A stretch of DNA of 51,441 nt from Nocardioides sp. (GCA_003519585.1 DOWL01000224.1:10607-62047), one strand, 5' to 3'; positions 8,535 to 16,422 are shown, counted from the first letter of the stretch. The notes: generated from the sequence alone by a model not told the origin. Made by a program: numbers and translations.

Positions 8535-8753
8535 ATGACCCCACGCAGCAACGAGGAGTTCGACGCCATCCAGAACGTCGTGGACCGGGTGACGTCCTGG
8601 CAGGACGGCGCCACCGAGAGCACGATCGAGGACGAGCTTCGCAAGGGCGTCGCGGAGGTCGGGGTTGCGCTGGACGATGCCGACATCGCGACGCTCGCCT
8701 CGGCCATCGAGACCGAGCACGGCCGAGTCGTCGCAAGCGATGTGCTCGGCTGA
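8535..8753 (+). CDS. Small acidic hypothetical protein
   Basis: A 72-residue acidic soluble protein (EEFDAIQNVVDRVTSWQDGA near the N-terminus, ELRKGVAEVGVALDD in the middle). I do not recognise a family; the pattern suggests three or four helices. There is no signal peptide or membrane segment. GAGGAGG lies too far upstream (8511-8517) to be an ideal ribosome site, and a GGGTAC box 10 nt before the ATG suggests a near-leaderless stress promoter. Its stop overlaps the ATG of the F420 oxidoreductase (TGATG), so the two genes are translationally coupled. Confidence 0.65.
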   Translation: MTPRSNEEFDAIQNVVDRVTSWQDGATESTIEDELRKGVAEVGVALDDADIATLASAIETEHGRVVASDVLG

Positions 8754-9739
8754 TGACCCGCTTCGGGTACACGCTGATGACCGAGCAGTCCGGCCCGCGG
8801 GAACTGGTGCGGTACGCCGTGGCAGCCGAAGAGGCCGGCTTCGACTTCGAGGTCAGCAGCGACCACTACTCGCCGTGGCTGACCGAGCAGGGCCACTCGC
8901 CGTACGCATGGAGTGTCCTCGGCGCCGTCGCGCACGCGACTGAGCGGGTCGAGCTGATGACCTACGTGACCTGCCCGACGATGCGCTACCACCCGGCCGT
9001 CGTGGCCCAGAAGGCGGCAACGTTGGGGCTGTTGTCGGACGGCCGGTTCACCCTCGGCCTGGGCTCGGGAGAGAACCTCAACGAGCACACCGTCGGCGAG
9101 GGCTGGCCCGCCGTCGAGACCCGGCAGGAGATGTTGGAAGAGGCCGTCCAGATCATCCGTGCGCTGTTCGGTGGCGACCTCGTGACCTGGCGCGGCGACC
9201 ACTTCGCGGTCGACTCGGCCCGGCTCTGGGACCTCCCCGAAGCGCAGGTGCGCATCGCGATCGCGATGTCCGGCGAACGCAGCGCCGACCGGTTCGCCCC
9301 GCTGGCCGACGATCTGATCGCCGTCGAGCCGAAGGCGGACCTGATCGAGGAGTGGAACGCCGCCGACGGGAGTACGCCGATCGGCGAGGGTGCGAGGGCG
9401 ATCGGCCAGGTGCCGATCTGCTGGGACCCCGACGAGAAGGCTGCGGTGGAACGCGCGCATGCGCAGTTCCGATGGTTCGGGGGCGGCTGGAACGTCAACG
9501 CCGATCTGCCGACGACCGCCGGGTTCGCCTCGGCCAGCCAGTTCGTCACCCCCGACGACGTCGCCGAGGCGATCCCGTGCGGACCGGACCTCGACGCGAT
9601 CGTGGAGTCGGTCGGAGCGTTTTGGCAGGCCGGATTCACCGACGTCGCGGTGGTCCAGGTCGGCGACGAAGGCCAGGACCGGTTCCTCGAAGAAGCGGCG
9701 CGACCCCTGCTCGGGAAGCTGCGCGCAGCCTCCACGTGA
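8753..9739 (+). CDS. F420-dependent LLM-class oxidoreductase
   Basis: A 328-residue TIM-barrel oxidoreductase of the luciferase-like family, closest in pattern to the F420-dependent glucose-6-phosphate dehydrogenase-like subgroup (TIGR03557 type). Visible marks are RFGYTLMTEQ at the N-terminus, EEAGFDFEVSSDHYSPWL, MTYVTCPTMRYHPAVVAQKAATL, and the LGLGSGENLNEH phosphate-binding segment. The ATG at 8753 overlaps the previous stop; a longer frame from 8336 would run through the preceding genes and is rejected. It probably uses F420H2/F420, with unknown substrate. It is the second gene of a short stress-type operon. Confidence 0.88.
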   Translation: MTRFGYTLMTEQSGPRELVRYAVAAEEAGFDFEVSSDHYSPWLTEQGHSPYAWSVLGAVAHATERVELMTYVTCPTMRYHPAVVAQKAATLGLLSDGRFTLGLGSGENLNEHTVGEGWPAVETRQEMLEEAVQIIRALFGGDLVTWRGDHFAVDSARLWDLPEAQVRIAIAMSGERSADRFAPLADDLIAVEPKADLIEEWNAADGSTPIGEGARAIGQVPICWDPDEKAAVERAHAQFRWFGGGWNVNADLPTTAGFASASQFVTPDDVAEAIPCGPDLDAIVESVGAFWQAGFTDVAVVQVGDEGQDRFLEEAARPLLGKLRAAST

Positions 9740-9785
9740 TGCTCGCCCTGGCCAACGTCCCGCGGACTGGGCGACACGCGCCTCG

Positions 9786-9791
9786 GGGTAC
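9786..9791 (+). promoter_or_regulatory. GGGTAC box 9 nt before a start codon
   Basis: GGGTAC at 9786-9791 lies 9 nt before the ATG of the SRPBCC gene at 9801. It is the same arrangement as at 8519. Confidence 0.5.
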
Positions 9792-9800
9792 CGGTCTCCC

Positions 9801-10259
9801 ATGACCACCGTGCGCCGTACCTTCAACGTCACGCCGCCACCGCGCGTCGTCATCGACTATCTCAAGGATTTCAGCCACGCCGAGGAGTGGGATCCGGGGA
9901 CGCAGAGCTGCACGCGCATCGACGCCGGTCCGGTGCGCGTCGGCAGCGAGTGGCACAACGAGTCCAAGATCGCCGGGATCTCCACCGAGCTGACCTATCA
10001 GCTCACCGAGCTGTCGGACCAGCGGATCGTGCTGGTCGGCACCAACGACACCGCCACGTCGACCGACACCATGACCGTGGTACCGGATGGATCCGGGAGC
10101 GAGGTCACCTATGAGGCGGTCATCGAGATGAACGGGGCAGCGAAGCTGGCCGCGCCGTTGGTCAAGGTGATGTTCGAGAAGATCGGCAGTGAGACCGAGG
10201 ACAAGCTCACGGCGGTGCTCAACCGGCTACCCGGCACCCCGGTCAAGATCCACCCCTAG
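9801..10259 (+). CDS. SRPBCC (START-like) family protein
   Basis: A 152-residue small-molecule-binding helix-grip protein of the polyketide cyclase/dehydrase-like superfamily. The N-terminal strand and helix (RTFNVTPPPRVVIDYLKDF) are followed by HAEEWDPGTQSCTRI, typical of the first turn of the fold, alternating beta strands, and a long C-terminal helix (LAAPLVKVMFEKIGSETEDKL). No catalytic residue can be assigned. The ATG at 9801 is chosen because it follows a GGGTAC box and begins the domain; the longer frame from 9390 overlaps the F420 gene. Its stop codon lies in the centre of a 38-bp perfect palindrome. Confidence 0.8.
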   Translation: MTTVRRTFNVTPPPRVVIDYLKDFSHAEEWDPGTQSCTRIDAGPVRVGSEWHNESKIAGISTELTYQLTELSDQRIVLVGTNDTATSTDTMTVVPDGSGSEVTYEAVIEMNGAAKLAAPLVKVMFEKIGSETEDKLTAVLNRLPGTPVKIHP

Positions 10260-10276
10260 GGGTGGATCTTGACCGG
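10239..10276. terminator. 38-bp perfect palindrome, possible hairpin terminator
   Basis: Every base from 10239 to 10276 pairs with its mirror position around the centre between 10257 and 10258 (CCCCTAGGGG at the centre, CCGG at the ends). It covers the stop codon of the SRPBCC gene. There is no T run on either side. As RNA it folds into a 17-19 bp stem with almost no loop; as DNA it could be a cruciform or a dimeric protein site. Confidence 0.45.
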
Positions 10277-10300
10277 AGACTGGCTGCCTGCCATCCGCCC

Positions 10301-10307
10301 GGGATAC
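10301..10307 (+). promoter_or_regulatory. GGGATAC box 9 nt before a start codon
   Basis: GGGATAC at 10301-10307 precedes the GTG at 10317 by 9 nt. The same 7-mer at the same distance precedes the methyltransferase GTG at 12120 on the other strand. Confidence 0.45.
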
Positions 10308-10316
10308 CGGCGACCT

Positions 10317-11270
10317 GTGACAGATCTTCCCAAGCCGCGCGGTCGGCTCGGAGACGCCATCCTGGGTGCGCTCCGCGACCTGCCGGTCCGACCGGTGCCG
10401 CGGATCGACGCGCTGCCCGAGTCGGCAGACGACGCGGCGCTGACCCTGTGGGTGCTGCACGAGTTGAGCTACGGCGGCTTCGCAGAGGTCGACGACGGAG
10501 CCGAACGCGAGCCCGAGCTGCTGCGCGTGCGACAGCGGCTGGAAGACGAGCTGGAGGCCGCGCTACGCGACCGCTGGCCCGGTGTGCCCGATGGCGTGGA
10601 ACTGGCGACGGGCTTCTTCGACTGGCTCGCCGGCCACGACGGCCCGTCCCTGGCGCGACACGTGCAGACCGAGGCCACTGACGACCAGGTGCTCGACCTC
10701 CTGCGGGTGCGCTCGATCTACCACCTCAAGGAGGCGGACCCCACGACGTTCACCGTGCCGCGGCTGCCCGTGGCGGCCAAGGCGCCGTTGGTCGAACTGC
10801 AGTACGACGAGTACGGCGTCGGCGACCCGGCCCGGCTCCACGCGCAGCTGTTTGCGCGGGGGATGGAGGCCAGCGGCCTCCGTCCGGAAGCCGGCGCATA
10901 CGTCGATGAGTCGCCGCTCGAAGTCCTCGAGCAGAACAACGCCCTGTCGATGTTCGGCCTGCAACGTCGACTGCGGGGCGCCTCGGTCGGCCACCTCGCG
11001 GCGTTCGAGGCAACCAGTTCGATGCCGTCGCGTCGGATGGCGCAGGGGTTGCAGCGACTCGGCTTCCCTGCGGAGATGGTCGGCTACTACACCGAGCACG
11101 TCGAGGCCGATGCGGTGCACGAGCAGGTCGCCCTGCGCGACGTCTGCGTGACCCTGGTGCGCGAGGAGCCGCCCCTCGAGCCCGACATCTGGTTCGGCGC
11201 CTGGGCCTGCCTCGATCTCGAGGACCGCGTAGCTCGGCGGCTGCTCGACGGCTGGGGTGTGAGCGCGTGA
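10317..11270 (+). CDS. Iron-containing redox enzyme, haem-oxygenase fold
   Basis: A 317-residue helical protein of the haem-oxygenase-like non-haem iron family (Haem_oxygenas_2 type). Features are an N-terminal helical region (LWVLHELSYGGFAEVDD), QYDEYGVGDPARLHAQLFARG with an E-Y-G motif, and the C-terminal EHVEADAVHEQVALRDV segment, whose Glu, Asp and His are likely metal ligands. The GTG at 10317 is preferred over the TTG at 10269, which lies inside the palindrome. Its stop overlaps the start of the CDGSH gene (GTGA), so a diiron-like oxygenase or oxidase is made together with an Fe-S protein, a plausible electron donor. The substrate is unknown. Confidence 0.8.
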   Translation: MTDLPKPRGRLGDAILGALRDLPVRPVPRIDALPESADDAALTLWVLHELSYGGFAEVDDGAEREPELLRVRQRLEDELEAALRDRWPGVPDGVELATGFFDWLAGHDGPSLARHVQTEATDDQVLDLLRVRSIYHLKEADPTTFTVPRLPVAAKAPLVELQYDEYGVGDPARLHAQLFARGMEASGLRPEAGAYVDESPLEVLEQNNALSMFGLQRRLRGASVGHLAAFEATSSMPSRRMAQGLQRLGFPAEMVGYYTEHVEADAVHEQVALRDVCVTLVREEPPLEPDIWFGAWACLDLEDRVARRLLDGWGVSA

Positions 11271-11473
11271 CCACGACAGACAAGCGTTCCGACGTCGTGC
11301 TCTGCCCGGGCGGCCCGATGCTGCTGCGCGGCGATCACGTGGTCACCGACGAGGACGGCGTCGAGCACGCGACGACGCGCCCGGTGTCCGCCGTCTGCCG
11401 CTGCGGTCGATCGGCCTCGAAGCCGTGGTGCGACGGCACCCACAAGGTGCTACCGAAGAAGCTGCGGCCCTGA
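11267..11473 (+). CDS. CDGSH-type iron-sulfur protein
   Basis: A 68-residue protein carrying a single CDGSH motif. The 2Fe-2S ligands are Cys44 and Cys46 (VCRCGRS) with Cys55 and His59 (KPWCDGTHK), matching the C-x-C-x8-C-D-G-T-H pattern of this zinc-finger-like family. There is no membrane anchor. It overlaps the iron redox enzyme by 4 bp and is probably its small electron-transfer or cluster-sensing partner. The family is certain; the partnership is inferred from coupling. Confidence 0.9.
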   Translation: MTTTDKRSDVVLCPGGPMLLRGDHVVTDEDGVEHATTRPVSAVCRCGRSASKPWCDGTHKVLPKKLRP

Positions 11474-11487
11474 CGCTCGCCGCCGAG

Positions 11488-12120
11488 TCAGGCGACGGAG
11501 GCCACCACCCGGTCGACCCGGACGAGCGTGCCGCTTTCGAACTCGCGGACATCGACCACCTCAAGCTCGTCGTAGGCCCTGACCAGCTCCGCGAACCGGT
11601 CGGCCTGGCGCGGCCCCACCTGGAGGACAGCAGAGCCGGCCATCACGAGGTGGGCGTCGATGACCTCCAGGCAGGCGTGCGCGAGGTCCAGGCCGTCGGT
11701 GCCGCCGTCGATGGCGGTGACGGGATCCGCTGGGAAGCGGTGGACATCAGCAGTCGGCACCCATGGTGGGTCCGCGATGATCACCGCGAACTCCTCATCA
11801 GGTGAGAGCGCCTCGTCCATCCGCCCCTCACGCGCGTCGACCGGAACGCCGGCCAGTGCCGCGTTACGTCGCAGGTAGGAGCAGGCCGCCGCATCGGCGT
11901 CGACGCAGACGAGCGGCCGGGGTGCGAGGGTCACCGCGAGCAGACCGATGTGACCAGCGCCGGCGCACAGCTCCAGCACCGGTCCGGGCGGCGCCGACCG
12001 GATCAACTCCGCGGCCCAGCGCGACTGAGCGGCAGTCCACGGTCGAGGCGCGAGTACCCGGTCGTCGTACTCGATGCGCAGCCCTTCGAAGTCGGCGAAC
12101 TTCGAATCGATCGTGGTCAC
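11488..12120 (-). CDS. SAM-dependent methyltransferase
   Basis: A 210-residue class I methyltransferase. The SAM-binding motif I is PVLELCAGAGHIGL, the acidic loop is LVCVDADAAACSYLRRN, and the catalytic-type motif IV is IIADPPWVPTADV, as in PrmC/RlmG-like enzymes that methylate amide or ring nitrogens (NPPY-like, here DPPW). The start is GTG 12120 (VTTIDSKFADFEG), preceded by a GGGATAC box at 9 nt; a longer form from 12177 is possible. It is convergent with the CDGSH gene, 14 bp between stops. The substrate could be a protein, nucleic acid or small molecule. Confidence 0.8.
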   Translation of the reverse strand: MTTIDSKFADFEGLRIEYDDRVLAPRPWTAAQSRWAAELIRSAPPGPVLELCAGAGHIGLLAVTLAPRPLVCVDADAAACSYLRRNAALAGVPVDAREGRMDEALSPDEEFAVIIADPPWVPTADVHRFPADPVTAIDGGTDGLDLAHACLEVIDAHLVMAGSAVLQVGPRQADRFAELVRAYDELEVVDVREFESGTLVRVDRVVASVA

Positions 12121-12129
12121 GCGGTCCAG

Positions 12130-12136
12130 GTATCCC
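12130..12136 (-). promoter_or_regulatory. GGGATAC box 9 nt before the methyltransferase start
   Basis: On the minus strand GGGATAC occupies 12136-12130, exactly 9 nt before the GTG at 12120. This repeats the arrangement at 10301. Confidence 0.45.
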
Positions 12137-12190
12137 GCCGGCGGGCGAGCTTCCTCACCCGTGGGGGTGAATCCCACCGGACGTCCCTAT

Positions 12191-12622
12191 CTATCTTTGC
12201 TCGACGAGGTAGGCCAGTCGGCGCAGCGCCTCGGTGTTGCGCCAGTGCAGGAGCGGGTCCTGGACAAGCGTGGGCACCAGAGCGCCGGGGCCGGACGCCG
12301 CGTGCTCCTCCATGACCACTTCGGTCTCGGTGCCGACCGGCTGCAGCCGCAGGGTGACGTCGGCCCGACCGGCGGGCCAGGCGTGCGCTCGCAGCTTCAG
12401 AAGGTGCTCGGGCTGGCACTCCCCCACCTCGGTCTTGTCGTCGATGACCAGCGGCCAAGTGCCCACGGAGTGGTGCAACCTCGAGCCGACCGCAGGCCAG
12501 GAGTCGTCGACATCGCGCATCCGCGTAGCCCCGACCACCCAGAGCGGGTAGAGCCAGCCGTCGGCCAGCACCTCCCAGACCTTGGCGGGGGCGGCATGGA
12601 CCAGACGCGTCGTAGTGCTCAC
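12191..12622 (-). CDS. SRPBCC family protein
   Basis: A 143-residue START-like protein. STTTRLVHAAPAKVWEVLAD is the first strand and helix, LYPLWVVGATRMRDVDD the following turn, and HWRNTEALRRLAYLVEQR the long C-terminal helix. It is in the same superfamily as the protein at 9801 but only distantly similar. The GTG at 12622 starts the domain; GGTTAC on the minus strand (12637-12632), a variant of the stress box, lies 9 nt before it. No function is assigned. It is divergent from the zinc alcohol dehydrogenase. Confidence 0.8.
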   Translation of the reverse strand: MSTTTRLVHAAPAKVWEVLADGWLYPLWVVGATRMRDVDDSWPAVGSRLHHSVGTWPLVIDDKTEVGECQPEHLLKLRAHAWPAGRADVTLRLQPVGTETEVVMEEHAASGPGALVPTLVQDPLLHWRNTEALRRLAYLVEQR

Positions 12623-12794
12623 AGGTCGGAGGTAACCGAGCAGCGGCCTGCGGACACCAGCCACTCGCATGAGTTGGTCCACACGCGGGCTGCGAGCGCA
12701 TGGTCACGGTCGACCGCGGCTGGCTGCGCGACCTTTCCAACAGCCCCCTTCCGGGTGAGGGTCTCCACCGACGACCGTGGACACCGGACCCACC

Positions 12795-13982
12795 ATGCGA
12801 GCCGTGACCTGGCAGGGAGCCAAGGACATCCGGGTGGAGACCGTCCCGGACCCGACGATCGAGCAGCCGACCGACGTACTCATCAGGGTGACGACGACGG
12901 GCCTGTGCGGCTCTGACTTACATCTCTACGAGGTGCTGGCCCCATTCATGGAGCCAGGCGACATCGTGGGGCACGAGCCGATGGGTGTGGTCGAGGCGGT
13001 CGGCTCGGGGGTCCGGCACCTGGATGTCGGCGACCGCATCGTGGTGCCGTTCAACATCAGCTGTGGTCACTGCTGGATGTGCGACCACGGACTGCAGAGC
13101 CAGTGCGAGACGACCCAGAACCACGAGTTCGGGACCGGCGCCAGCCTGCTCGGGTACAGCAAGCTCTACGGCCAGGTGCCCGGCGGGCAGGCGGAGTACC
13201 TCCGCGTTCCGCACGGCGACTACGGGGCGATCAAGGTCCCCAACGGTCCGCCTGATGACCGGTTCGTCTACCTCAGCGACGTCCTGCCCACGGCGTGGCA
13301 GGCCGTCGAGTACGCCGGGATCTCGGACGGCGACACGGTCCTGGTGCTCGGTGCCGGGCCGATCGGCGACATGGCCGCGCGGATCGCGTTGCACCGCGGG
13401 CATCGGGTGCTGGTGGCCGACCTCGTCCCGGAGCGTCTTCAGCGGGTCGCGGGTCGGGGCGCCGAGGTGATCGACATCGGCTCGCTCGACGGCACCACCT
13501 TGGCCGAAGTGGTGCGCGACGCGACCGGCGGCCGCGGCCCGGACGCGGTGATCGAGGCCGTGGGCATGGAGGCCCACGGTTCCGGCGGGACCAAGGTCCT
13601 GCAGAAGCTTGTCGGGCTCTTGCCTGACCGAATCGCCGAGCCGCTGATGACCAATGCGGGCACCGACCGGCTCGAGGCGCTGCTCTCGGCGTTCGACTGC
13701 GTCCGCCGCGGCGGCACGGTCTCGATCGTCGGCGTGTACGGCGGCGCCGCGGACCCGTTGCCCATGATGCAGATGTTCGACAAGCAGTTGCACCTGCGGA
13801 TGGGCCAGGCCAACGTGCGGCGCTGGAGCGACGACATCCTCCGGCTGCTCCAGCAGGACGACGACGTCCTCGGGGTCGAGGGCTTCGCCACCCACCACCT
13901 CTCTCTGGACGAGGCGCCTGACGCCTACGCGACGTTCCAGAAGAAGGAGGACGGGGCGATCAAGATCGTCTTCCGCCCCTGA
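12795..13982 (+). CDS. Zinc-dependent alcohol dehydrogenase
   Basis: A 395-residue medium-chain NAD(P)-dependent dehydrogenase, of the glutathione-independent formaldehyde dehydrogenase-like type by length. Catalytic zinc ligands are Cys38 (GLCGSDLH), His60 and Glu61 (VGHEPMG). The structural zinc lobe is CGHCWMCDHGLQSQC (Cys90, 93, 96, 104). The Rossmann motif is VLVLGAGPIGDMAA, and the C-terminus has DEAPDAYATFQKKEDGAIKI. The ATG at 12795 fits the family start; GTG 12777 would add six residues. The 3' end overlaps the antiporter gene by 23 bp (convergent). The substrate may be an aldehyde or alcohol. Confidence 0.9.
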   Translation: MRAVTWQGAKDIRVETVPDPTIEQPTDVLIRVTTTGLCGSDLHLYEVLAPFMEPGDIVGHEPMGVVEAVGSGVRHLDVGDRIVVPFNISCGHCWMCDHGLQSQCETTQNHEFGTGASLLGYSKLYGQVPGGQAEYLRVPHGDYGAIKVPNGPPDDRFVYLSDVLPTAWQAVEYAGISDGDTVLVLGAGPIGDMAARIALHRGHRVLVADLVPERLQRVAGRGAEVIDIGSLDGTTLAEVVRDATGGRGPDAVIEAVGMEAHGSGGTKVLQKLVGLLPDRIAEPLMTNAGTDRLEALLSAFDCVRRGGTVSIVGVYGGAADPLPMMQMFDKQLHLRMGQANVRRWSDDILRLLQQDDDVLGVEGFATHHLSLDEAPDAYATFQKKEDGAIKIVFRP

Positions 13983-15216
13983 CCCGGTCGCGTCGGTCCA
14001 GACGCGACATGACCGGTGTGGCGAGCACTCCGTGCAGGAGGACGGACGCCACGACGGTGAACGCGACCGTGGACCAGAGCCAGTCCTGTGCCAGCACTGG
14101 GTCCTCACCCGAGGCGTAGGCCAGGTAGTAGACCGAGCCGACGCCACGCACGCCGAAGAACGCGATCGCCGACTGCTCCGCACGCGAGACCGCATCGGAG
14201 CGGTTGAACACCCGGAGCGCGAAGAGGGCTATGCCTGGCCTGATCACGAGGAGCAGGGCCAGCCCGATCGCGACACCACGCCAGTCGAGCGCGGTCAGCA
14301 GACCGCGGGTCAGCGCGATCCCCAGCACCATCAGGACGAACAGGGTGAGCAGCCGCTCCAGCCGCTCGGCCACCTCGTGCATCGCGGCGTGGTAGTCGTG
14401 GTCCCGCTCTGCCGATCGGAAGGTCATCGCGCAGGCGAAGACGGACAGGAAGCCATAGCCCCCGACCACCTGCCCAGCGCCGTACGACGCGACGAGCGCG
14501 GCCAGCGCCAGCAGGGACTCGCCTCGCTCGGCCACGCGCAGCGATCGGCTTCGCGACCGGAACGCCACCATCGCCAGCAGCCGACCGACCACGATGCCGA
14601 CGGCGACGCCGAGGACCACCTTGCCGACGAGGTACCAACCCACCCACGCCAGCCCCCAGTGCTCCACCGTCCCTTCCGTGGCGAGCAAGATCGCGGCGTA
14701 CACGAACGGAAAGGTGAGCCCGTCGTTGAGCCCCGCCTCCGAAGTCAAGGTGAACCGCACCTCGTCGGTCTCGTCGACCTCGTGGTCGCCGGTCTGCGGG
14801 CCGGCCACCTGCACGTCGGAGGCGAGCACCGGGTCGGTCGGTGCAAGCACCGCCCCCAGGAGTAGCGCCGCCGGCGCGGCCAGCCCAGCCGCCCAGCCCA
14901 GCAGAGCCGTCGCCGCGATGGTGAGCGGCATCGCCACCGCGAGCAGCCGCCAGGTCGGTGCCCAGCGTCGCCAACTGCTGCGTCGTCGCAGGTCCAAGGG
15001 TCGGTCGATGGCCAGCCCCACGCCCATGAGGGCCACGATCACCACCAGCTCGGTGACGTGCTCGATGGCGACCCGGTTGGCCTGAGGGTCCAGCGGCAGG
15101 TCGTCGGGCAGTGACGTGAGCCCGAGCACCATCCCGACGCCCACGAGGACCATCGGCGCCGAAATAGCCCATCGGTCCAGCAGGTCGGGCAGCACGATCG
15201 CCAGGAGCAGGCTCAC
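13960..15216 (-). CDS. Cation/proton antiporter, CPA1 family
   Basis: A membrane exchanger of Na+/K+ for H+. From the GTG at 15216 it has 418 residues with about 12 hydrophobic segments. Family marks are LLGAVLAPTDPVLASDVQV, with the conserved DPVLA, and VRFTLTSEAGLNDGLTFPFVYA, with the ion-site E-A-G-x-N-D-G. The N-terminus looks short: the open frame extends upstream as TADLVYLVAG without an ATG. An ATG at 15286, 10 nt after a GGGTAC box, is in another frame; removing one base from the four-C run at 15257-15260 would join it to this frame. The true start may therefore be 15286 with a frameshift. Confidence 0.85.
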   Translation of the reverse strand: MSLLLAIVLPDLLDRWAISAPMVLVGVGMVLGLTSLPDDLPLDPQANRVAIEHVTELVVIVALMGVGLAIDRPLDLRRRSSWRRWAPTWRLLAVAMPLTIAATALLGWAAGLAAPAALLLGAVLAPTDPVLASDVQVAGPQTGDHEVDETDEVRFTLTSEAGLNDGLTFPFVYAAILLATEGTVEHWGLAWVGWYLVGKVVLGVAVGIVVGRLLAMVAFRSRSRSLRVAERGESLLALAALVASYGAGQVVGGYGFLSVFACAMTFRSAERDHDYHAAMHEVAERLERLLTLFVLMVLGIALTRGLLTALDWRGVAIGLALLLVIRPGIALFALRVFNRSDAVSRAEQSAIAFFGVRGVGSVYYLAYASGEDPVLAQDWLWSTVAFTVVASVLLHGVLATPVMSRLDRRDRVRGGRRS

Positions 15217-15296
15217 GCCCGCGACGAGGTAGACGAGGTCAGCAGTCAGCGGGACACCCCGGCTGGAAGTCTGCGGTCATGGTCATGGTCGTGCCG

Positions 15297-15302
15297 GTAC
15301 CC
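15297..15302 (-). promoter_or_regulatory. GGGTAC box upstream of the antiporter
   Basis: GGGTAC on the minus strand at 15302-15297, 10 nt before an ATG at 15286. That ATG opens a short frame that meets a stop unless one base is removed at 15257-15260. Confidence 0.4.
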
Positions 15303-15314
15303 GGCGCCGCCGCC

Positions 15315-15320
15315 TAGGCT
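15315..15320 (+). promoter_or_regulatory. Leaderless -10 (TAGGCT) for the ligase
   Basis: TAGGCT lies 7 nt before the GTG at 15328, the spacing expected when transcription starts at the start codon. No ribosome site is present. Confidence 0.6.
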
Positions 15321-15327
15321 CGGATCT

Positions 15328-16422
15328 GTGGACCTCCCCGTGCTGCCGCCCGTCCAGCCGATGCTCGCGAAGTCGGTCAAGGGCATACCCGATCCGGCGA
15401 AGTTCGACGGACTGCTCTTCGAGCCGAAGTGGGACGGGTTCAGGTGCATCGTGTTCCGCGACGGAGACGAGGTGGAGCTGACCAGCCGCAACACGAAGCC
15501 GTTGACGCGGTACTTCCCCGAGCTGGTCGAGGCCGTGAAGCGGCAGCTCCCGGAGCGGGTGGTCCTCGACGGTGAGGTGTTCGTCGCGATCGGCGACCGG
15601 CTGGAGTTCGAGGTGCTCCAGGAACGGATCCATCCCGCGAAGAGCCGGGTGGACATGCTGGCCGAGAAGACGCCGGCCGGGTTCGTGGCGTTCGACCTGC
15701 TCGCGCTCGGGGACGAGTCGTACATCGACCGGCCGCTGCGCGAACGGCGGGCCGCGATGGAGGAGGCATTGGGCGGGCTCGGCACCGAGGGGCCGTGCTA
15801 CCTGACTCGGACCACCAACGATCCCGCCGAGGCCGAGCGCTGGTTCGAGCAGTTCGAGGGCGCCGGGCTCGACGGCGTCATCGCCAAGCCGCTCGACGCG
15901 CCGTACACCCAGAACGGCCGGGTGATGATGAAGATCAAGCACGCCCGCACCGCCGACGTCGTGGTGGCCGGGTACCGCGAGCACAAGAACTCCACTCCCG
16001 AGCGGCCGCTCCTCGGCAGTCTGCTGCTCGGCCTGTACGCCGACGGCGAGCTCCAGCACGTCGGCGTCGCCGCCAGCTTCACCGAGGCCCGGCGGGCCGA
16101 GCTGATCGAGGAGCTGCAGCCGCTGGTCTGCCCGCTCACCGAGCATCCGTGGGGGCGCTGGCAGGAGTTCCTGACCGCGAACCCCGACCGGGTCCCGGGC
16201 ACCCAGAGCCGCTGGAGTCAGGGCAAGGACCTCTCGTTCACGCCGCTGCGCCCCGAGCGGGTGCTGGAGGTGGGCTACGAGCACATGGAGGGACGCCGCT
16301 TCCGGCACACGGCCCAGTTCAAGCGCTGGCGGACCGACCGCGACCCGGAGTCGTGCGGCTACGAGCAGTTGGAGGAGATCGCGTCCTACGACCTCGGCGA
16401 GGTGCTGAGCGGCGGGCATTAG
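15328..16422 (+). CDS. ligC: ATP-dependent DNA ligase, LigC type
   Basis: Seals DNA nicks using ATP through a ligase-AMP intermediate. The 364-residue protein has adenylation Lys34 in motif I (EPKWDGFRCI), motif III-like VAFDLLAL, motif IV GLDGVIAK, and motif V VMMKIKHARTADVVVAG, then an OB-fold with GSLLLGLYADGELQHVGVAAS. Length and motif order match actinobacterial LigC, which acts in end joining and base-excision repair. A LigD-type polymerase gene is 6 kb downstream at 22225; no Ku gene is in the window. The GTG start follows a TAGGCT box by 7 nt. Confidence 0.92.
   Translation: MDLPVLPPVQPMLAKSVKGIPDPAKFDGLLFEPKWDGFRCIVFRDGDEVELTSRNTKPLTRYFPELVEAVKRQLPERVVLDGEVFVAIGDRLEFEVLQERIHPAKSRVDMLAEKTPAGFVAFDLLALGDESYIDRPLRERRAAMEEALGGLGTEGPCYLTRTTNDPAEAERWFEQFEGAGLDGVIAKPLDAPYTQNGRVMMKIKHARTADVVVAGYREHKNSTPERPLLGSLLLGLYADGELQHVGVAASFTEARRAELIEELQPLVCPLTEHPWGRWQEFLTANPDRVPGTQSRWSQGKDLSFTPLRPERVLEVGYEHMEGRRFRHTAQFKRWRTDRDPESCGYEQLEEIASYDLGEVLSGGH

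Noticed and set aside
12777..12795. Upstream GTG start for the zinc alcohol dehydrogenase
   Set aside because: Possible, but the family normally begins at the Met of MRAVTWQG; kept only as an alternative.
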